Shown here in pieces: positions 22,756-33,480 of a stretch of DNA of 64,000 nt; the first letter of the stretch is position 1; each line of letters opens with the position of its first letter. The stretch is from Thereva unica (lineage: Eukaryota; Arthropoda; Insecta; Diptera; Therevidae). The notes under the pieces are model-generated. The model ran no database searches. It saw only the letters and a list, made by a program, of their open reading frames with translations, and was not told where the DNA came from. A program made the translations under genes and the position numbers. The stretch spans positions 8,409,445 through 8,473,444 of the forward strand of contig OX465286.1 in NCBI GenBank assembly GCA_949987705.1, written 5' to 3'.

Positions 22756-23600
22756 AGATAACACATGTTCCTAATGAGGGCATTTGTTGTCCATTGACAT
22801 GTCTACAGGTAGTATGCATAGTGTGGACCGTCCATTATGCCGCCCATACACAACGAGACATGGTAGCTTCAATAAAACCACCCAATCGCTTACTTCTGAT
22901 AGAATCAAATTATAAAATTTAATGTAAATTATGCAATTGGAAGTAAAAATACTTAAAATTAGTAAAAGCAAACCAGTATGGAATCATTATTCAACTGGAA
23001 GCCTGCCGTAAAAACCCATAATAAGTGACCTGGTCGAGGGACTACAAAACTTTACATGTTTTGTGATGACAAAAATATTTTACAACAAGTTGGAGTTCTT
23101 GATGTTCAGATTGCAACGAGAGTCAATATTAAAGAAGAAAGTTCTAGATGTAGGCATATTGTGTAGCTAAGCTATAAGCATGCTTGGGACGACCAGCTTT
23201 AATGAGAGTGCATGGTGTTAGTACTAGAAATTACAGACAAAGAAAAATCTAGAATAGAAAACTCTAGTATGTATAAATTAGACGAAAATTGAAAGACTCA
23301 TGATATTCAATATCACCGCCGCTGGAAATGTGCGCATAAACTTACCGTCGACATTGTCCGAACAAGCATTCCGTCGGCTGTTTCATTCAAACATCAAAGT
23401 AAGACGGACAAAAGCCTCTTTTGTGTGGACCCACCACCCACCATTAAACACCAAACCTACAATATACTTATTCATTTTTAGTATTTTCTTTGGTTTATAG
23501 GTAAAATTTTTATTAAATGCTTGTCATTTTATTAAAAGTTGTTATTTTGCAAATTACTGAGTTGATTGAGTGGATAGAACTAAACTACTTTAAAACTACA
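22756..23600. other. Intron 5, no gene recognised
   Basis: Moderately AT-rich unique-looking sequence. Short open frames (22771-22971 minus, 23300-23500 plus) show no family motif and are not called. Confidence 0.4.
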
Positions 23601-23654
23601 TTTGCAGAAACTTGAGAGTAGAGAGTTATACGTGCAACGGAAAAGGTGGAACCA

Positions 23655-23990
23655 TTCGACGCTTTCTGTAAAACTGTGAAATTAATTTTCATCTCGTGGT
23701 TTGATAGCTTTGTTTCTGGCCGTTCAATTAAGGTAGAACTGAATGGCGTCGAATCTCGGCCGGCGTTCCCCTGGGTCGATTCTCTCACCTGATCTCTTTC
23801 CAATATTCATTAATGTTCTGCTCTCAATCCCCTCCAACCCGCGTCATAAGTTCTGACAATGACACACTGCGTTACTCCTACGCCTTCGTCAATATAAGAC
23901 AAGCACGGATCATACTTTGTCTTCTAGAGCGTGAACTTTTATCCCTATAAAAACTTGTACCATCCTTCCGTTTATCTCAGTGAGCAAAAA
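23655..23990 (+). mobile_element. LINE RT fragment
   Basis: Plus-strand codons reading WFDSFVSGRSIKVELNGVES and, after a short frame break, LSNIH..INVLLS resemble the region around RT motif B (GV.QGSILSPTLFLIFIND). The QGS signature itself is decayed (AFPWVDSLT). It is probably the same Jockey-like group as 61000-61637. Confidence 0.5.
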
Positions 23991-24144
23991 TAATCCACCA
24001 AGGCAAACGAACATTTGCTCGCGGGCCAAATGGCGTCAACAATAAAGTGCATATCGCAGCTGTGCATATCTGAAACATCATCTTTTTACGACATTATGAC
24101 AACAAAAGCCTGCGAGCAAATGCCTTGGGGTATTGTTACCTTTA

Positions 24145-24270
24145 TGGGCTAAATACACGAGCGCTACATTCGATGACGCTACGCCAAAACAACAAAAATT
24201 TTAAGTGCCTACAGATTGTTGTTGTTTTGGCGTGGCGTGGGTCGCATAGAGCGCTCGTGCATTGGGCCCT
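24145..24270. mobile_element. Harbinger-like MITE, 126 bp
   Basis: The ends are imperfect inverted repeats about 50 bp long: GGGCTAAATACACGAGCGCT at left, and GGGCCCAATGCACGAGCGCT as the reverse complement of the right. Both contain GACGC/ACGCCAAAACAACAA further in. The flanking duplication is TTA (24142-24144 and 24271-24273). Just upstream, 24000-24125 has another inverted pair around CATTTGCTCGC, possibly a second MITE. Confidence 0.7.
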
Positions 24271-24559
24271 TTAGACCTATTTTATCTTCATGGGGCCCTA
24301 TTCTCTATAACAATATTGTTAAATCCGATTCGAAAACAAAACAGTAAAAATTTGCCAATATTGGTCGGAGCTAAGAGCTGTCGCGCAAAACAGAGTCCGC
24401 TGGAGGGCAACTGTTTCCGCCCTATGTCCCATGAGGGATTAAAGGAGTTTAAAGAAAGAAAGAAGACTATTATTAAATTTTCATGTAAAATGAATGCCAA
24501 TAATGTAATAGAGAATACGGTTTCGACCAGTTTCGTTAAAATGTTTGAGATTCCTCAAG

Positions 24560-24900
24560 AGATACAAATCCCTCCTTCAGCCAGCTGCCCTAGCTACAAA
24601 CTACAAGTCTTACATTCCACCTTGAATATAACTAGTATATATGGGCGGACGCCCTAAAAACAAGCTTGGCTAGGCTGATAAGGTGCAACACGTAGAAGGT
24701 GCATTGGCGATACCACACTTTTGCTCTTCCATATACCCTTCAAGCCACGGTAGGAATATAGCAGCCCTCACTAAGTTTTACCGCTTTTACGCACCTTTTT
24801 CCCCAAGACTAGCCAACTCGGCAATCCCCAGCCAAATATAGCCAAATTTCCCATTAAAGTTATCTCGCCCATTCATTTCTCTTCCTCATTGTCAAATTTC
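24560..24900 (+). mobile_element. LINE fragment, C-terminal coding
   Basis: The sequence aligns by eye with 61120-61440: tacaagtct..cttgaatataac, gctaggctgataaggtgcaa, aagccacggtaggaat and agccctcactaagttttaccg. It encodes the LINE C-terminus after the RT (LDKVQ..R..IGD..L equivalents) with many lesions. A 131-codon open frame overlapping the start (24262-24657) is partly this and partly unrelated sequence. Confidence 0.6.
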
Positions 24901-25068
24901 ACCCATCGCCCACAAAATCATCATCATATTTTCATCCTCCTTGCCCTTCCTGAGCAAAACAATAGGAAAAAGCGCAAAGGAATCTATTTTTAGATCCGTA
25001 GCAACTAAAATCAAAGCCTAATTTCTGATTTTATTTTCAAATACGCGAAGGGCTTTCACATAAACAAG

Positions 25069-25507
25069 TACCCCATTTATGACTAGGTTGAAAAGTTGAG
25101 TCGAGATTGAGTTGAAATTTCGACCACCGTATATGAAGTTGAGTTTAGTTCACATTGGGTTGAAATAGAGTTCAATTGATATCAAAACATAACCTCAAAA
25201 TTTTGTGTAAAATTCTCATTTACAGATACGTAAAAATTTAGAATGAAATAATTTATTTTTCCTGTACCAGAAAAAACATCGAGCACAAAACTAACGCCGA
25301 ATGTTGACTTTACGAATAGTAAACAAACAAGACAAATGTCACTTCAACCTAATTTCAACTCAACCTGCGTATATGAGGTAAAATATCAACTCGATCCAGG
25401 TAGGATAGCTGAGTTGGGTTGAGTGGACCCAGTTTCAACTCGACATCCGTTTATGACTGGGTTGAACCCGGGTTGAACCTGGGTTGAACCTAGTCATAAA
25501 CGGGGTA
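25069..25507. mobile_element. TIR element / MITE, 439 bp
   Basis: Inverted termini TACCCCATTTATGACTAGGT and (right, reversed) TACCCCGTTTATGACTAGGT differ by one base. The flanks are AAG on both sides (25066-25068 and 25508-25510), a 3-bp duplication. The interior repeats GTTGAA/TTGAAC motifs, with no coding capacity. Confidence 0.75.
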
Positions 25508-26339
25508 AAGAAAAAGTTTATTTCGGAAACTAACCATATATAGCGGAGCATAAAACCCTGCGATATTAACGCCCCCAGCTCATGGGGCCGTAACTGGAAG
25601 TTAATTTGACTCGCGTTTGTCCATATCTACTTAGTATATAATCAATGGCTCTAACTTGGTTCGACTGCAATAAAAATGATAAATGGAATCTATATTATAT
25701 GTAGATAAAAGAAAATAACTTCAAAGAAACCATATTTAAAACGGACGGTTAATATATATAGACAATATGAAAAATAAAAAAAAAATAGGGAAACATACGA
25801 GCCGTTGAAAAATAAAAATAAAAATATTTTATCATTATTTTTATAATTTTATTTTATTTTATTTTATTTTTGTTTATTTTTTGTGTAAAATCAAAAATAA
25901 AGATATTAACATATTTATTAACTAAAAAAAAAAACAATTCGAAACACCTTCATTTTTATATGTGTATATGCGTAAAAAACTACACCTGCATTTATTTCTT
26001 GGCTATATTTTTTACATTTTATTTTAAACGCGTTTTTTTGTTTTGTTTTTTAAATTTTTGGAAGAGTTAATTATGAAAATTTCATTTTGTTGTTTGTGTT
26101 CTCTCAAGAAGTTTTTGTGTTTTCTTTAGAGTGTTTTTGGTAGAGTTCTGTTTTTGTGCTTTGTGTGTTTTTCATTGCTTTTTATTATATTATTATAAAA
26201 AAGACAAAATTTGAAGTAAATTGTAGGAGATTTATGCTATTTAATATGGAACAATAATAATAATAATATAAACTTGATAATTTAAACTTGATAATTCCGC
26301 TAAACTGGAGGAGACCCCTCTTTCTCACACTTATGCATA
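25508..26339. other. Intron 5, very AT-rich, no gene
   Basis: TTTTA-type simple sequence near 25845, (AAT)n near 26255 and TA runs at 26336. No coding signal. Confidence 0.4.
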
Positions 26340-28110
26340 TATATATATATAGTTGTTGGTGGGGATTTCAATGTAAACTTATTAAAATCTTCCAGTCAAG
26401 AAAAATTCTTCAATCATACAATGAAGACCTTAGGCCTTGCTCAAATGAATACATACCTTGCTAACCTACTTTAATGCGTCGAACCCATTGCTATTCGATG
26501 TCTTCCTTTGTTCCGAACCTAGCATGATTATATTTCAAAATCAAATATCTCCTCCAAGTTATTTAGACCATGACATTCTATTTGCTAGTTACAATTTTCG
26601 GGTTGACGCAATTACCAGGAAAGCTATACTATGTATATCGTGATTTTAAAAATCTTAACCGCGATCGGCGGATCCAGGAACACTGTCAATTACTTCCCTG
26701 GGATAAATATCTTTGTGGCAGAAGACATAGATGATAAAATTGCTATCTTTGAGGAGTTTATTGTGCAGAGTTATATGATGAATTTGTTCCCCTGCGCACG
26801 AAATGTCTGAGTGATAAGTCTAAACCGTAGTTCTGCAAATGAAATCAAGTCCCGTATCGCCGAAAGGGAGTATCTATATCATCGTTTCTTGAAATCTAGA
26901 AGTGAAAATACTAGAAAATCATACACTCGTGTTCGTAATCTAGTCGTAGCGAAAATCAGGGAAGCCAAACGTAATTGAAGACCCTCGGGGAAAAACCAAC
27001 TTAGACCAAAAAATAACAAGGGTGGACATGTTTGTTTTTTCCCTCATTCCCATGAACTCAGTTGGTTCTTCCCCGAACCTTTTATTATTGCCCGTTCATT
27101 TTGTCAGGACTACGTTGGTTTTTCCCCATAGTTAATACCTTGAATTGTAGTACACCTTAGCAGCTAATAGATGGAGCTGAATTCTCTGATTTTTGAAAAA
27201 GTGGACTAAGTTGGTTTTTCCCCGAGGGTCTTCAATTTTTATGATCGTAAGCTTGATCCGTCACTTCCAACTCGAACTTTCTGGAAGAACCTGCGTAACT
27301 TGAGCGTCTGCAGTGATAAAGATGATTCACAAGTATACGCCAACTGTGACCCTGAAATTCTTAATAATCATTATTCTTCTTGCAATATAGATACTCTTCC
27401 CCATATGCCAGACTTATTTATTGAAGGGTTCAGCTTTCGCTGTGTAGACGCCATTGAAGTGAGCTCAGCCATTAGCTCTATCAAGTCTGAGGCTACTGGA
27501 ACTGATATTATTTCACCGTATTTTTTTTAAAATACTTCTTCCGTTATTACTACCTGTTATTGTCCATATTTTCAATGCTTGTCTCACTGTGTCGAAATTC
27601 CCTACTGCTTGGAAACATGCTCTGGTAATCCCTATTGCCAAGTGTCCCAATCCTAGTAGCCCCTCGGATTTTCGTCCAATTAGAATCTTACAATTTCTGG
27701 CTAAAGGTCTTGAGAAATTAATTGCAATGCAAATGATTGCTTACTGCGAGCACCGTATGCTTGTAAATCCATATAAGTAGCCTTTAACGACTGCACACGT
27801 TTCATTCATAGCCTTCGCAGGTTTGACCACATTTCGCCTTACCGGCACTCTATTTTTGGATGTTCCTTAGGTGACTACCGAGATTTTAGGGTTTTGTGCT
27901 ACTACCACAACATCATCAATAACCAAAAACCCTCCTATCCCCCGTTTTCGGCATCTTTCGGGACAACGCTCTTTCTTTGTTCACGCAGCTCAATTGTGGA
28001 ACTCTATTCCTGTCGAGATACAACGAATCGAATCAGTGAGGCGCAGAGGTTTAGCCAAAGGATAGGGCTTACTGCCCTACACAGATAGGCTCAAGAAGTT
28101 GGGACTCATG
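26340..28110 (+). mobile_element. CR1/Jockey-like LINE, degenerate, split by a TIR insert
   Basis: Plus strand: endonuclease remnant GGDFNVNLLKSSSQEKFF at about 26355, linker codons to AKRN at 26972, then after the insert FYDRKLDPSLPTRTFWKNL at about 27240. RT pieces ATGTDIISPYFF, FPTAWKHALVIPIAKCPNPS, SDFRPIRILQFLAKGLEKLI follow to 27780. Then a jump to the C-terminal SFFVHAAQLWNSIPVEIQRI and 3' end (RLKKLGLMPL) near 28110. The RT core including YADD is deleted. Removing the 26977-27233 insert and one AATT copy restores AKRNFYDRK in frame. Confidence 0.8.
26977..27233. mobile_element. 257-bp TIR element with 28-bp perfect ends
   Basis: Perfect inverted repeats start GAAGACCCTCGGGGAAAAAC and extend 28 bases. 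The flank is AATT on each side (26973-26976 and 27234-27237). AATT is palindromic, so the true duplication could be 2-4 bp, but precise removal with one AATT restores the host LINE frame. The interior has further inverted GGTTCTTCCCCGAA-like blocks. No coding capacity; superfamily not assigned. Confidence 0.75.
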
Positions 28111-28142
28111 CCGCTGTTACATAGTTGCAATTAAATGTTTTA

Positions 28143-29598
28143 TTATTTATCAATTGGATTTTTTCGAGCGGTTAAACAACAAAATTCTTCACGTAGAGCG
28201 ATTTTCAGGCTGTCTTTTGTTGTTATTTGGTGATTTCTGATCCTAGTCTTTAAAGTATACCACAAATGCTCAATGGGATTTAGATCCGGTGATTGAGCGG
28301 GCCAATCTAAAAGCCGAATGTTGTTTTCTTCCATCCATTATCTTGTTGTCCGAGATGTGTGGCAGAGAGCATTGTCCTGCTGAAATATAACTTCGTCGAA
28401 GTCCCCGTCTCCAAATATTCCCCGAAACGACGGCTGAAGGCAACACTCTAGAACATTTATGTACTGTCGACTGTTCATGCGACCCTCACACACCAACAGT
28501 TCGCCCACGCCGTTAGCCTCAGACCATGATGCTGCCTCCTCCGTGTTTTACAGTGGGCACAATACATTCTGGGTTAGGGCCTTTTCAAGAATGCAGGTTG
28601 CGTGCGCAATTGACTTATTCAGCAATTGAGAGTGTGTAGCTGAATAAGTCAATTGCGCACGCAACCTGCATTCTTGAAAAGGCCCTTATATTCCTCGCCC
28701 GTTGCGCCAGGGGTTCCAAATATCTAACAAATTAGAAAAAAAATGAGGTTGTGGATTAAACACCATAATGAAGCCTAATAATTTTGAATTGTGTTAAATT
28801 GAATTTTTCTGTATTAAGCAACAACTCACTTAAAAGTTTGACTCATCAGACCAAACCACCTTTGCCCAATCTTCTTCTGTGAAGTCCTTGTACCGTTGAG
28901 CCCATTCTAGTCGCTTTTTTATATTCTTTTTGGACAGCCATGGCTTTTTCCTCGCCTTGCACCCTTTTAGGCCAGCTTCCAAAAGTCTTCTTCTGACAGT
29001 CCTTGCCGATATTTGTCGTCCTGTGACCTCCGATGATGCAGCAGCCAACTCAGATGAGGTTTTTTCCCGACTTCTTAGACTGGATCGAATTAAATTTCGA
29101 TCCTCACGTAACGAAGTCACTTTTTTTCTGCCCGATTTCGGCCTGTTTTCATGAGAACCAGTAACCGCAAAACGTTTGAGAGTGTGCTCAACAGCGCCAC
29201 GTGAACACTTTATGATTCTCGCAATCTCTCTCTGCCATTTACCTTCTTCGTGCAAAAACTGGATCCTGCTTCTCTGAAGCAATGTCAACTCACTTGTTTT
29301 CGGCATTTTTTACTTTTCAACAACTCTATTCAACACTTCACTGACAACTAACCACGTTTTAAAATTTACCAGGGAATTTAAGGCTTTTAAACTGTAGTTG
29401 ATGCATTTATTGAGAAATCCTTAATTACCCTTTACGGCTAATTGGTTACCTGGAATCGTTTTCCGAGTAATGTTTATTACCTAATTTTGGCTAAAGACCT
29501 GCGACGGAAGCAATATAAGTGAAAACGATGTATATTTGTCCTTAGTTTTCACAGAATTATAAAAAATTAGGGTGGCTTAATACTTTTGGCCAAGGCTG
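28143..29598 (-). mobile_element. Tc1-like DD34E transposon, inactive
   Basis: Minus strand. The N-terminal frame starts at 29306 (MPKTSELTLLQRSRIQFL): helix-turn-helix region REIARIIKCSRGAVEHTLKR, GRKKV linker, second HTH, WSDESNF with the first catalytic D near 28835. The frame is then broken by deletions and the MITE at 28577-28685. Remnants VKHGGGSIMV, DNALCHTSRTTR (second D, near 28365) and WPAQSPDLNPIEHLW (E, near 28255) follow; 34 residues separate D and E, with an in-frame TAA between. The right end is CAGCCTTGGCCAAAAGTATT reading inward from 29598, next to TA at 29599. The left terminus is not identified. Confidence 0.85.
28577..28685. mobile_element. Hairpin MITE, 47-bp perfect arms
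   Basis: Arms GGGCCTTTTCAAGAATGCAG.. are 47 bp, perfectly complementary, with a 15-base loop; total 109 bp. The flank is TTA on both sides (28574-28576 and 28686-28688), pointing to a Harbinger-type mobiliser. It interrupts the Tc1 transposase upstream of the GGGSIMV motif. Confidence 0.85.
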
Positions 29599-29737
29599 TA
29601 TTTAAAAGAAATGTCTAAAAAGGTAAGGGCACTTAAAAATATCTCGCCCGGGGCGCCAAAATATAGCTAAACGGCCCTGTACACAAGCAAAATCTTCTAA
29701 ATTACTTCAAAATTGTCTTTTAAAACCAAAAAAAAAG
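29599..29737. other. hAT-like solitary end and spacer
   Basis: GCCCGGGGCGCC..AAACGGCCCTG ending at 29679 has the look of a hAT right terminus. No left end was found upstream, so it is a relic at best. Confidence 0.3.
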
Positions 29738-30101
29738 TTCATTATTCTGTTCCACCACAAAAGCAGGTATGTTTTAATTTTACTATTTTTTTTTTAAATT
29801 TTGTTTTTTTCCTAATACTATTTTATTATCACGTTTTCATCAACATTAAACACACACACACACACACGTGCACGGCCACACAGCCACACATACAATATAT
29901 TATATCATTATTTCCTTTCCTAAACTTATTATTAATAATAAAACTTTCTTTTATTTCTATTTTTATCTTACAAAACTTTGGCTATTTTTTTTTGTGGGGG
30001 AACTTTGGTGTGATCTGTACTAAAACCAAAAAAATAAAAAATAAAAAAAACCAAAATATATCAAAAACCACAAAACACAATGCCCGGCGGAATAATACCA
30101 G

Positions 30102-30371
30102 GTAAAACTTCACCAAATGACAATGGTATTGAAAGCGATGAAGAGGAACAGTATTCTCCATTAGGTATTAATAAGCACCAGCTAAAAAATGGCAACGTTA
30201 CACCAATGCTGCTGCAACAACAACAACAGCAGCAACATCAGCAAAATCAAAGATCAAATAGCTTGAAATCTAGCAGTAGTATGCCATCAATGCCACCGCC
30301 ACCACCTCCACCACCACCAGCCCCGGCACCAGTTCCAACTAAAACAATATCACGGAGTAATACTAACATTT
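30102..30371 (+). CDS. Eps8: Eps8 exon 6: Q-rich and P-rich linker
   Basis: Proposed acceptor ATACCAG ends at 30101; the phase-1 start matches exon 5 (G|GT gives glycine). It encodes KTSPNDNGIESDEEEQYSPL, a glutamine run (LLQQQQQQQHQQNQ), SSSMPSM and a run of nine prolines plus APAPVP, a typical SH3/EVH1/profilin-binding linker. Donor T|GTAAGG at 30372, phase 1. The acceptor lacks a pyrimidine tract, and an in-frame ATG at 30080 in a CAAAACACAATG context could instead begin an alternative first exon. Exon boundary at the left is therefore uncertain; the coding frame is not. Confidence 0.7.
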
Positions 30372-30558
30372 GTAAGGCCTATATTTTTCTACTTTAATTT
30401 TTATCGTTTTATTTCCTTCTCTATTTTTTTTTATTATATTCCTGTGTTTTTTCTACATTTTTTTTTATTCTCTATATTTATAAAAGGCTGTGATAATGTC
30501 ACACGATACTATACAGTGACATCGTTAAGGATTCGTTTCTTTTAAGAAACACTTCTTA

Positions 30559-30837
30559 GGCCGGTTCTACACATTCAACTTTGCATTCCACTTTTTGACG
30601 TTCAATTCTGTCACACACATTTTCAACTTTTCCAGAACTCATATTCATACATATTCGCACACTCATAAAAATGTTGAACGAAAGCACAAAAGTTGAACGC
30701 AAATTTCCATTCCATTCTGAGCTGCTTTCCATTTTCCTTTCAACTCTAGTCTGTTTCAAACTTTGCATTGGAGTAAAAGAGAAAAAAAAGTTGAACGTCA
30801 AAAAGTGGAATGCAAACTCGAATGTGTAAAACCGGTC
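30559..30837. mobile_element. Harbinger-like MITE in Eps8 intron 6
   Basis: Inverted ends of about 47 bp: GGCCGGTTCTACACATTCAA left, GACCGGTTTTACACATTCGA right (reversed), then GCATTCCACTTTTTGACGTT on both. TTA flanks at 30556-30558 and 30838-30840. Non-coding, 279 bp. Confidence 0.8.
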
Positions 30838-30927
30838 TTATATTATCAAATACATCCTAGTCATAGTTCAATCTCTAATTTAGGTTATTTTGCTTGTTCT
30901 TTATATTCTCTAACTAAAACAATTTAG

Positions 30928-31265
30928 CAACAACACGATCATCAAGCTCATCGACAGGCGGTAATGATGCTCAAAATGAGGTACAGGAGGAGCTAAAGCA
31001 AGTATTAACATTATTTAGAGAGAAGCGTCGAAATTTGGATATAATAAAAACGCCAGAAATCTATATACAACAATCATCATCAGCAAATGAAGTTGAAAGA
31101 TGGCTAAAGGCTAAAGGATTCTCTGATAATGTATTAAAAAAATTACATGGTCTTAATGGCAACGAGCTGTTCGCATTAAAACGGACAACACTCGAGGAAT
31201 TTTGTGGCCATGATGAAGGAAAACGTTTAGCGTCACAAATAACAATACAACGTAATGTATCCGGG
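30928..31265 (+). CDS. Eps8: Eps8 exon 7: SAM-like C-terminal effector domain
   Basis: Acceptor ACAATTTAG ends at 30927; donor GG|GTAAGA begins at 31266 (phase 0). It encodes a helical stretch EVQEELKQVLTLFREKRRNL and the SAM-like domain: ANEVERWLKAKGFSDNVLKK, LHGLNGNELFALKRTTLEEF, then EGKRLASQITIQRN. In Eps8 this region carries actin capping and bundling activity. Human EPS8 has about 50 more residues, so at least one further exon with the stop is expected downstream; none could be identified. Confidence 0.88.
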
Positions 31266-31759
31266 GTAAGAACGATTATGTATAACTTATTTATATATTC
31301 TGTGGTCACAAGTAAGGTTTTTCAAAAACAGTGGTTTTCAAAAAATAGCTGTTACTGTTTTTAATTTTCAAAAAACCAGCTGATAACAGCTGTTTTTACT
31401 GTTTTTCGAGTTTACTCTAATGTTACAAGTATTAAATAATATTTTTTATATAAGGTAGGTGTGGGTAATAAGGCCTAGCTAAGGCAGATTTGAAATCAAA
31501 TAAAAACTATGCATCCAAATCAACAAATTGTTATGTTAATTCAACGTATATATTAATTACTATAAAACTTCTGCCGTAAACACATACAAAAGTAAACATT
31601 TTCAAAAACCTTGTCAGTAGGCCTTAGGATAATAAGGCCTAAGACTTTAACATAGATAAATAATGAAAATAGCCTTCTTTCATTTGGTAATTGAGATCAA
31701 TAATAATAGATATGCATCAATCATGCTTAAAGTCTTAAAAAAACAACAAATTTCTTTGT
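31266..31759. other. Eps8 intron 7 start and pogo 3' flank
   Basis: No gene. Contains a CAGCTGATAACAGCTGTTTTTACTG-type inverted motif near 31378 and ATAAGGCCT motifs at about 31468 and 31630 that may belong to the pogo element's terminal region. Confidence 0.4.
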
Positions 31760-33480
31760 TTAACAGCCATCAGGACACTCAAAATTGTCTGTATCATCCG
31801 CTGACAAACCCACGCACTCTTCATGATACCACTTACTGCATTTACAACATTGCCTCATACCTGCCATCTTATCCTCCTCACAACCGTGACAGTACCATCT
31901 CGCCTGGTTCTTACCACTTCTACCTTTGAGGGTTGAGGTCTTTTTCATTTTCTTCTCTTTATTGTTTTTGTCAAACAGGCCTTTGGTGACTGGAGTTCCT
32001 CTATAATTTATGGCTTTCCTTCTAATGGTTTTTCCAGTAATTTTGACCGGTGTAGGCGTAATCTGGTGAAATGCTGCTCTTTTTAATTGAGCAAGCGGCA
32101 CATAATCTTCATCATCGTCTGAACTACTGCTGTAAACCATGCGGTAAAACTTTGAAGGAGGTCTGTTCAGGGTATGGTAAATTCTTTGTTCTCGTATTGT
32201 TGATGTCGATGGCTCTGAATTTGTCATTGGTCTGGGGGAAACGCGAGGTTGCGAATTTTCTTTATCAACATCGTTAGATACAGGAAGAGCTGGAGCTTCT
32301 GTCAATCGGAGCAAAAGCTATTTCTGGAATAGCCTGTGGATTCAATGGATACAAACCAGTTGCTTTAAAGCCGCTTGTAATGTTATTATGGGTCATGCAT
32401 TTGGACCAGACATTTGAAAGGATAATATTAAATCTTGGCTTAGTAAGATTTTTGTCTGGATTTTGTTCCATAAATGATAAAACTTCAGCATCCCAGTGGT
32501 GTTCAAATGATCGATAGACGGCTTTATCGAGGAGTTGGAGTTCATGAGTGGTATTTAAAGGTAAACAGTATAATGATATGTCGCGTGAATCTGCAACTTC
32601 AACGATGGATAGGTCTAAGTGACAAGCTGTTCCATCAAATATTAAAAGGCACTTTTCTGCACTTTTGTACCTGGCTAGGTGCTTCAAAAATGTTTTGAAA
32701 AGTTCAGTAGCCATATAACCCTTTGTAGATTTTTCTACCAATAGGCCCCCATCCACGGTCAAACAAATCGTCAAACCAATTTTCGACAAACAGCGCACAC
32801 ATTTATGCTTTGACATTTTTGGCCATCAACGAGGAAAACTTTCTTCAAACATCCCGAGCGACATTTCATATAATCTACTGTAAACAAAGCGAACTTTACA
32901 TGGCACACAGGCAAAACTCACACACACATTTAAGCTGTTTGAAGGAAATATTAAACCAGACGAATATTTTCTTCAAACAGCGGCCAACTTCGAAAACTTG
33001 TATTTTATACACGCACACTTGCAATTTTTTCGATGTTGGCCAGGAATTTGACGATTTGTTTGACCGTGGATGGGGGCCTAATGATCCCGGTGGCAAATTG
33101 TCATATAATTCTGGCTTCAATCGTTTACCTTTAAATATGATCATTGGTGGTATAGCACTACCAAGTGCATTTACACATCCCGCGATGGTGACACTTGCAG
33201 CGTGTTCCGAAGACTGTAAATGCACTCTTTTAGCCCCCTTCTTTGCCAAAACAGTTTGCTGGTGGTGGATTGTTAGACGGCAACCTTTCTCATCTATATT
33301 ATAAATCCTTTCAGGATGACTTTTTAAATCTAGATTATCATAAATTTCATTCAGCCTGTTGAAGTGATCATCAACGATAAATTTATTAAGCTTTTGTGCC
33401 CTGGCCGGGTTCATAAACTGAGCTTTTCTTCTAGATATTTCCGGATGTCTTTTCATAAACCTTGCCAATAAAGCTTGCTA
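31760..33480 (-). mobile_element. Pogo/Tigger-type transposase with C-terminal PHD finger
   Basis: Minus strand. Frame 1 (33468 to the insert at 33079): FMKRHPEISRRKAQ, then IYNIDEKGC (first catalytic D), TVLAKKGAKRVH, PPMIIFKGKRLKPELYDNLP. After the MITE, frame 2: KSTKGYMATELFKTFLKHLA, CLLIFDGTACHLDL (second D), LPLNTTHELQLLDKAVYRSF (third D), 35 residues between the last two, i.e. DD35D. A one-base frameshift near 32300 leads to frame 3: an acidic Ser-rich segment, basic KKMKKTSTLKGRSGK, and a PHD-type zinc finger WYCHGCEEDKMAGM.. with CCKCSKWYHEECVGL..FECPDGC, stop at 31760. The N-terminal CENP-B-type HTH is missing (5' end lost near 33480). Confidence 0.85.
32743..33079. mobile_element. 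MITE inside pogo transposase
   Basis: Inverted ends AGGCCCCCATCCACGGTCAA (over 30 bp, identical in the outer part). Flanks AAT at 32740-32742 and 33080-33082; TA is an alternative reading. The insert plus duplication is 340 bp, which shifts frame by one, and removing it brings the two halves of the transposase back into the same frame across PPGS|LVEK. Confidence 0.8.

Larger units (their letters stand above)
7598..31265 (+). other. Eps8: Eps8-family adaptor gene (arouser orthologue), seven coding exons seen
   Basis: Gene model from splice signals and family resemblance: coding exons 7598-7867, 7940-8083, 10851-12188, 14012-14188, 14251-14326, 30102-30371 and 30928-31265. Phases agree at every junction (0,0,0,0,1,1) and give about 871 codons without a stop, against about 820 residues in human EPS8. 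Domain order is PTB (about residues 31-165), central helical region (about 218-400), SH3 (about 560-615), Q/P-rich linker, SAM-like domain (about 812-868). Eps8 proteins bundle and cap actin filaments and couple receptor tyrosine kinases to Rac through Abi1 and Sos1; in Drosophila arouser acts in neurons. The final exon with the stop is missing. Introns 2 and 5 are inflated by transposons to 2.8 and 15.8 kb. Confidence 0.85.

Noticed and set aside
24262..24657. 131-codon open frame with mixed composition
   Set aside because: The second half is LINE remnant and the first half shows no family motif; no splice or start evidence.
29713..29766. Possible microexon ending VPPQKQ with donor GTATGT
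   Set aside because: With acceptor at 29737 the phase fits exon 5 but then does not fit exon 6 (needs a phase-1 start). The direct junction exon 5 to 30102 is consistent, so it is not included.
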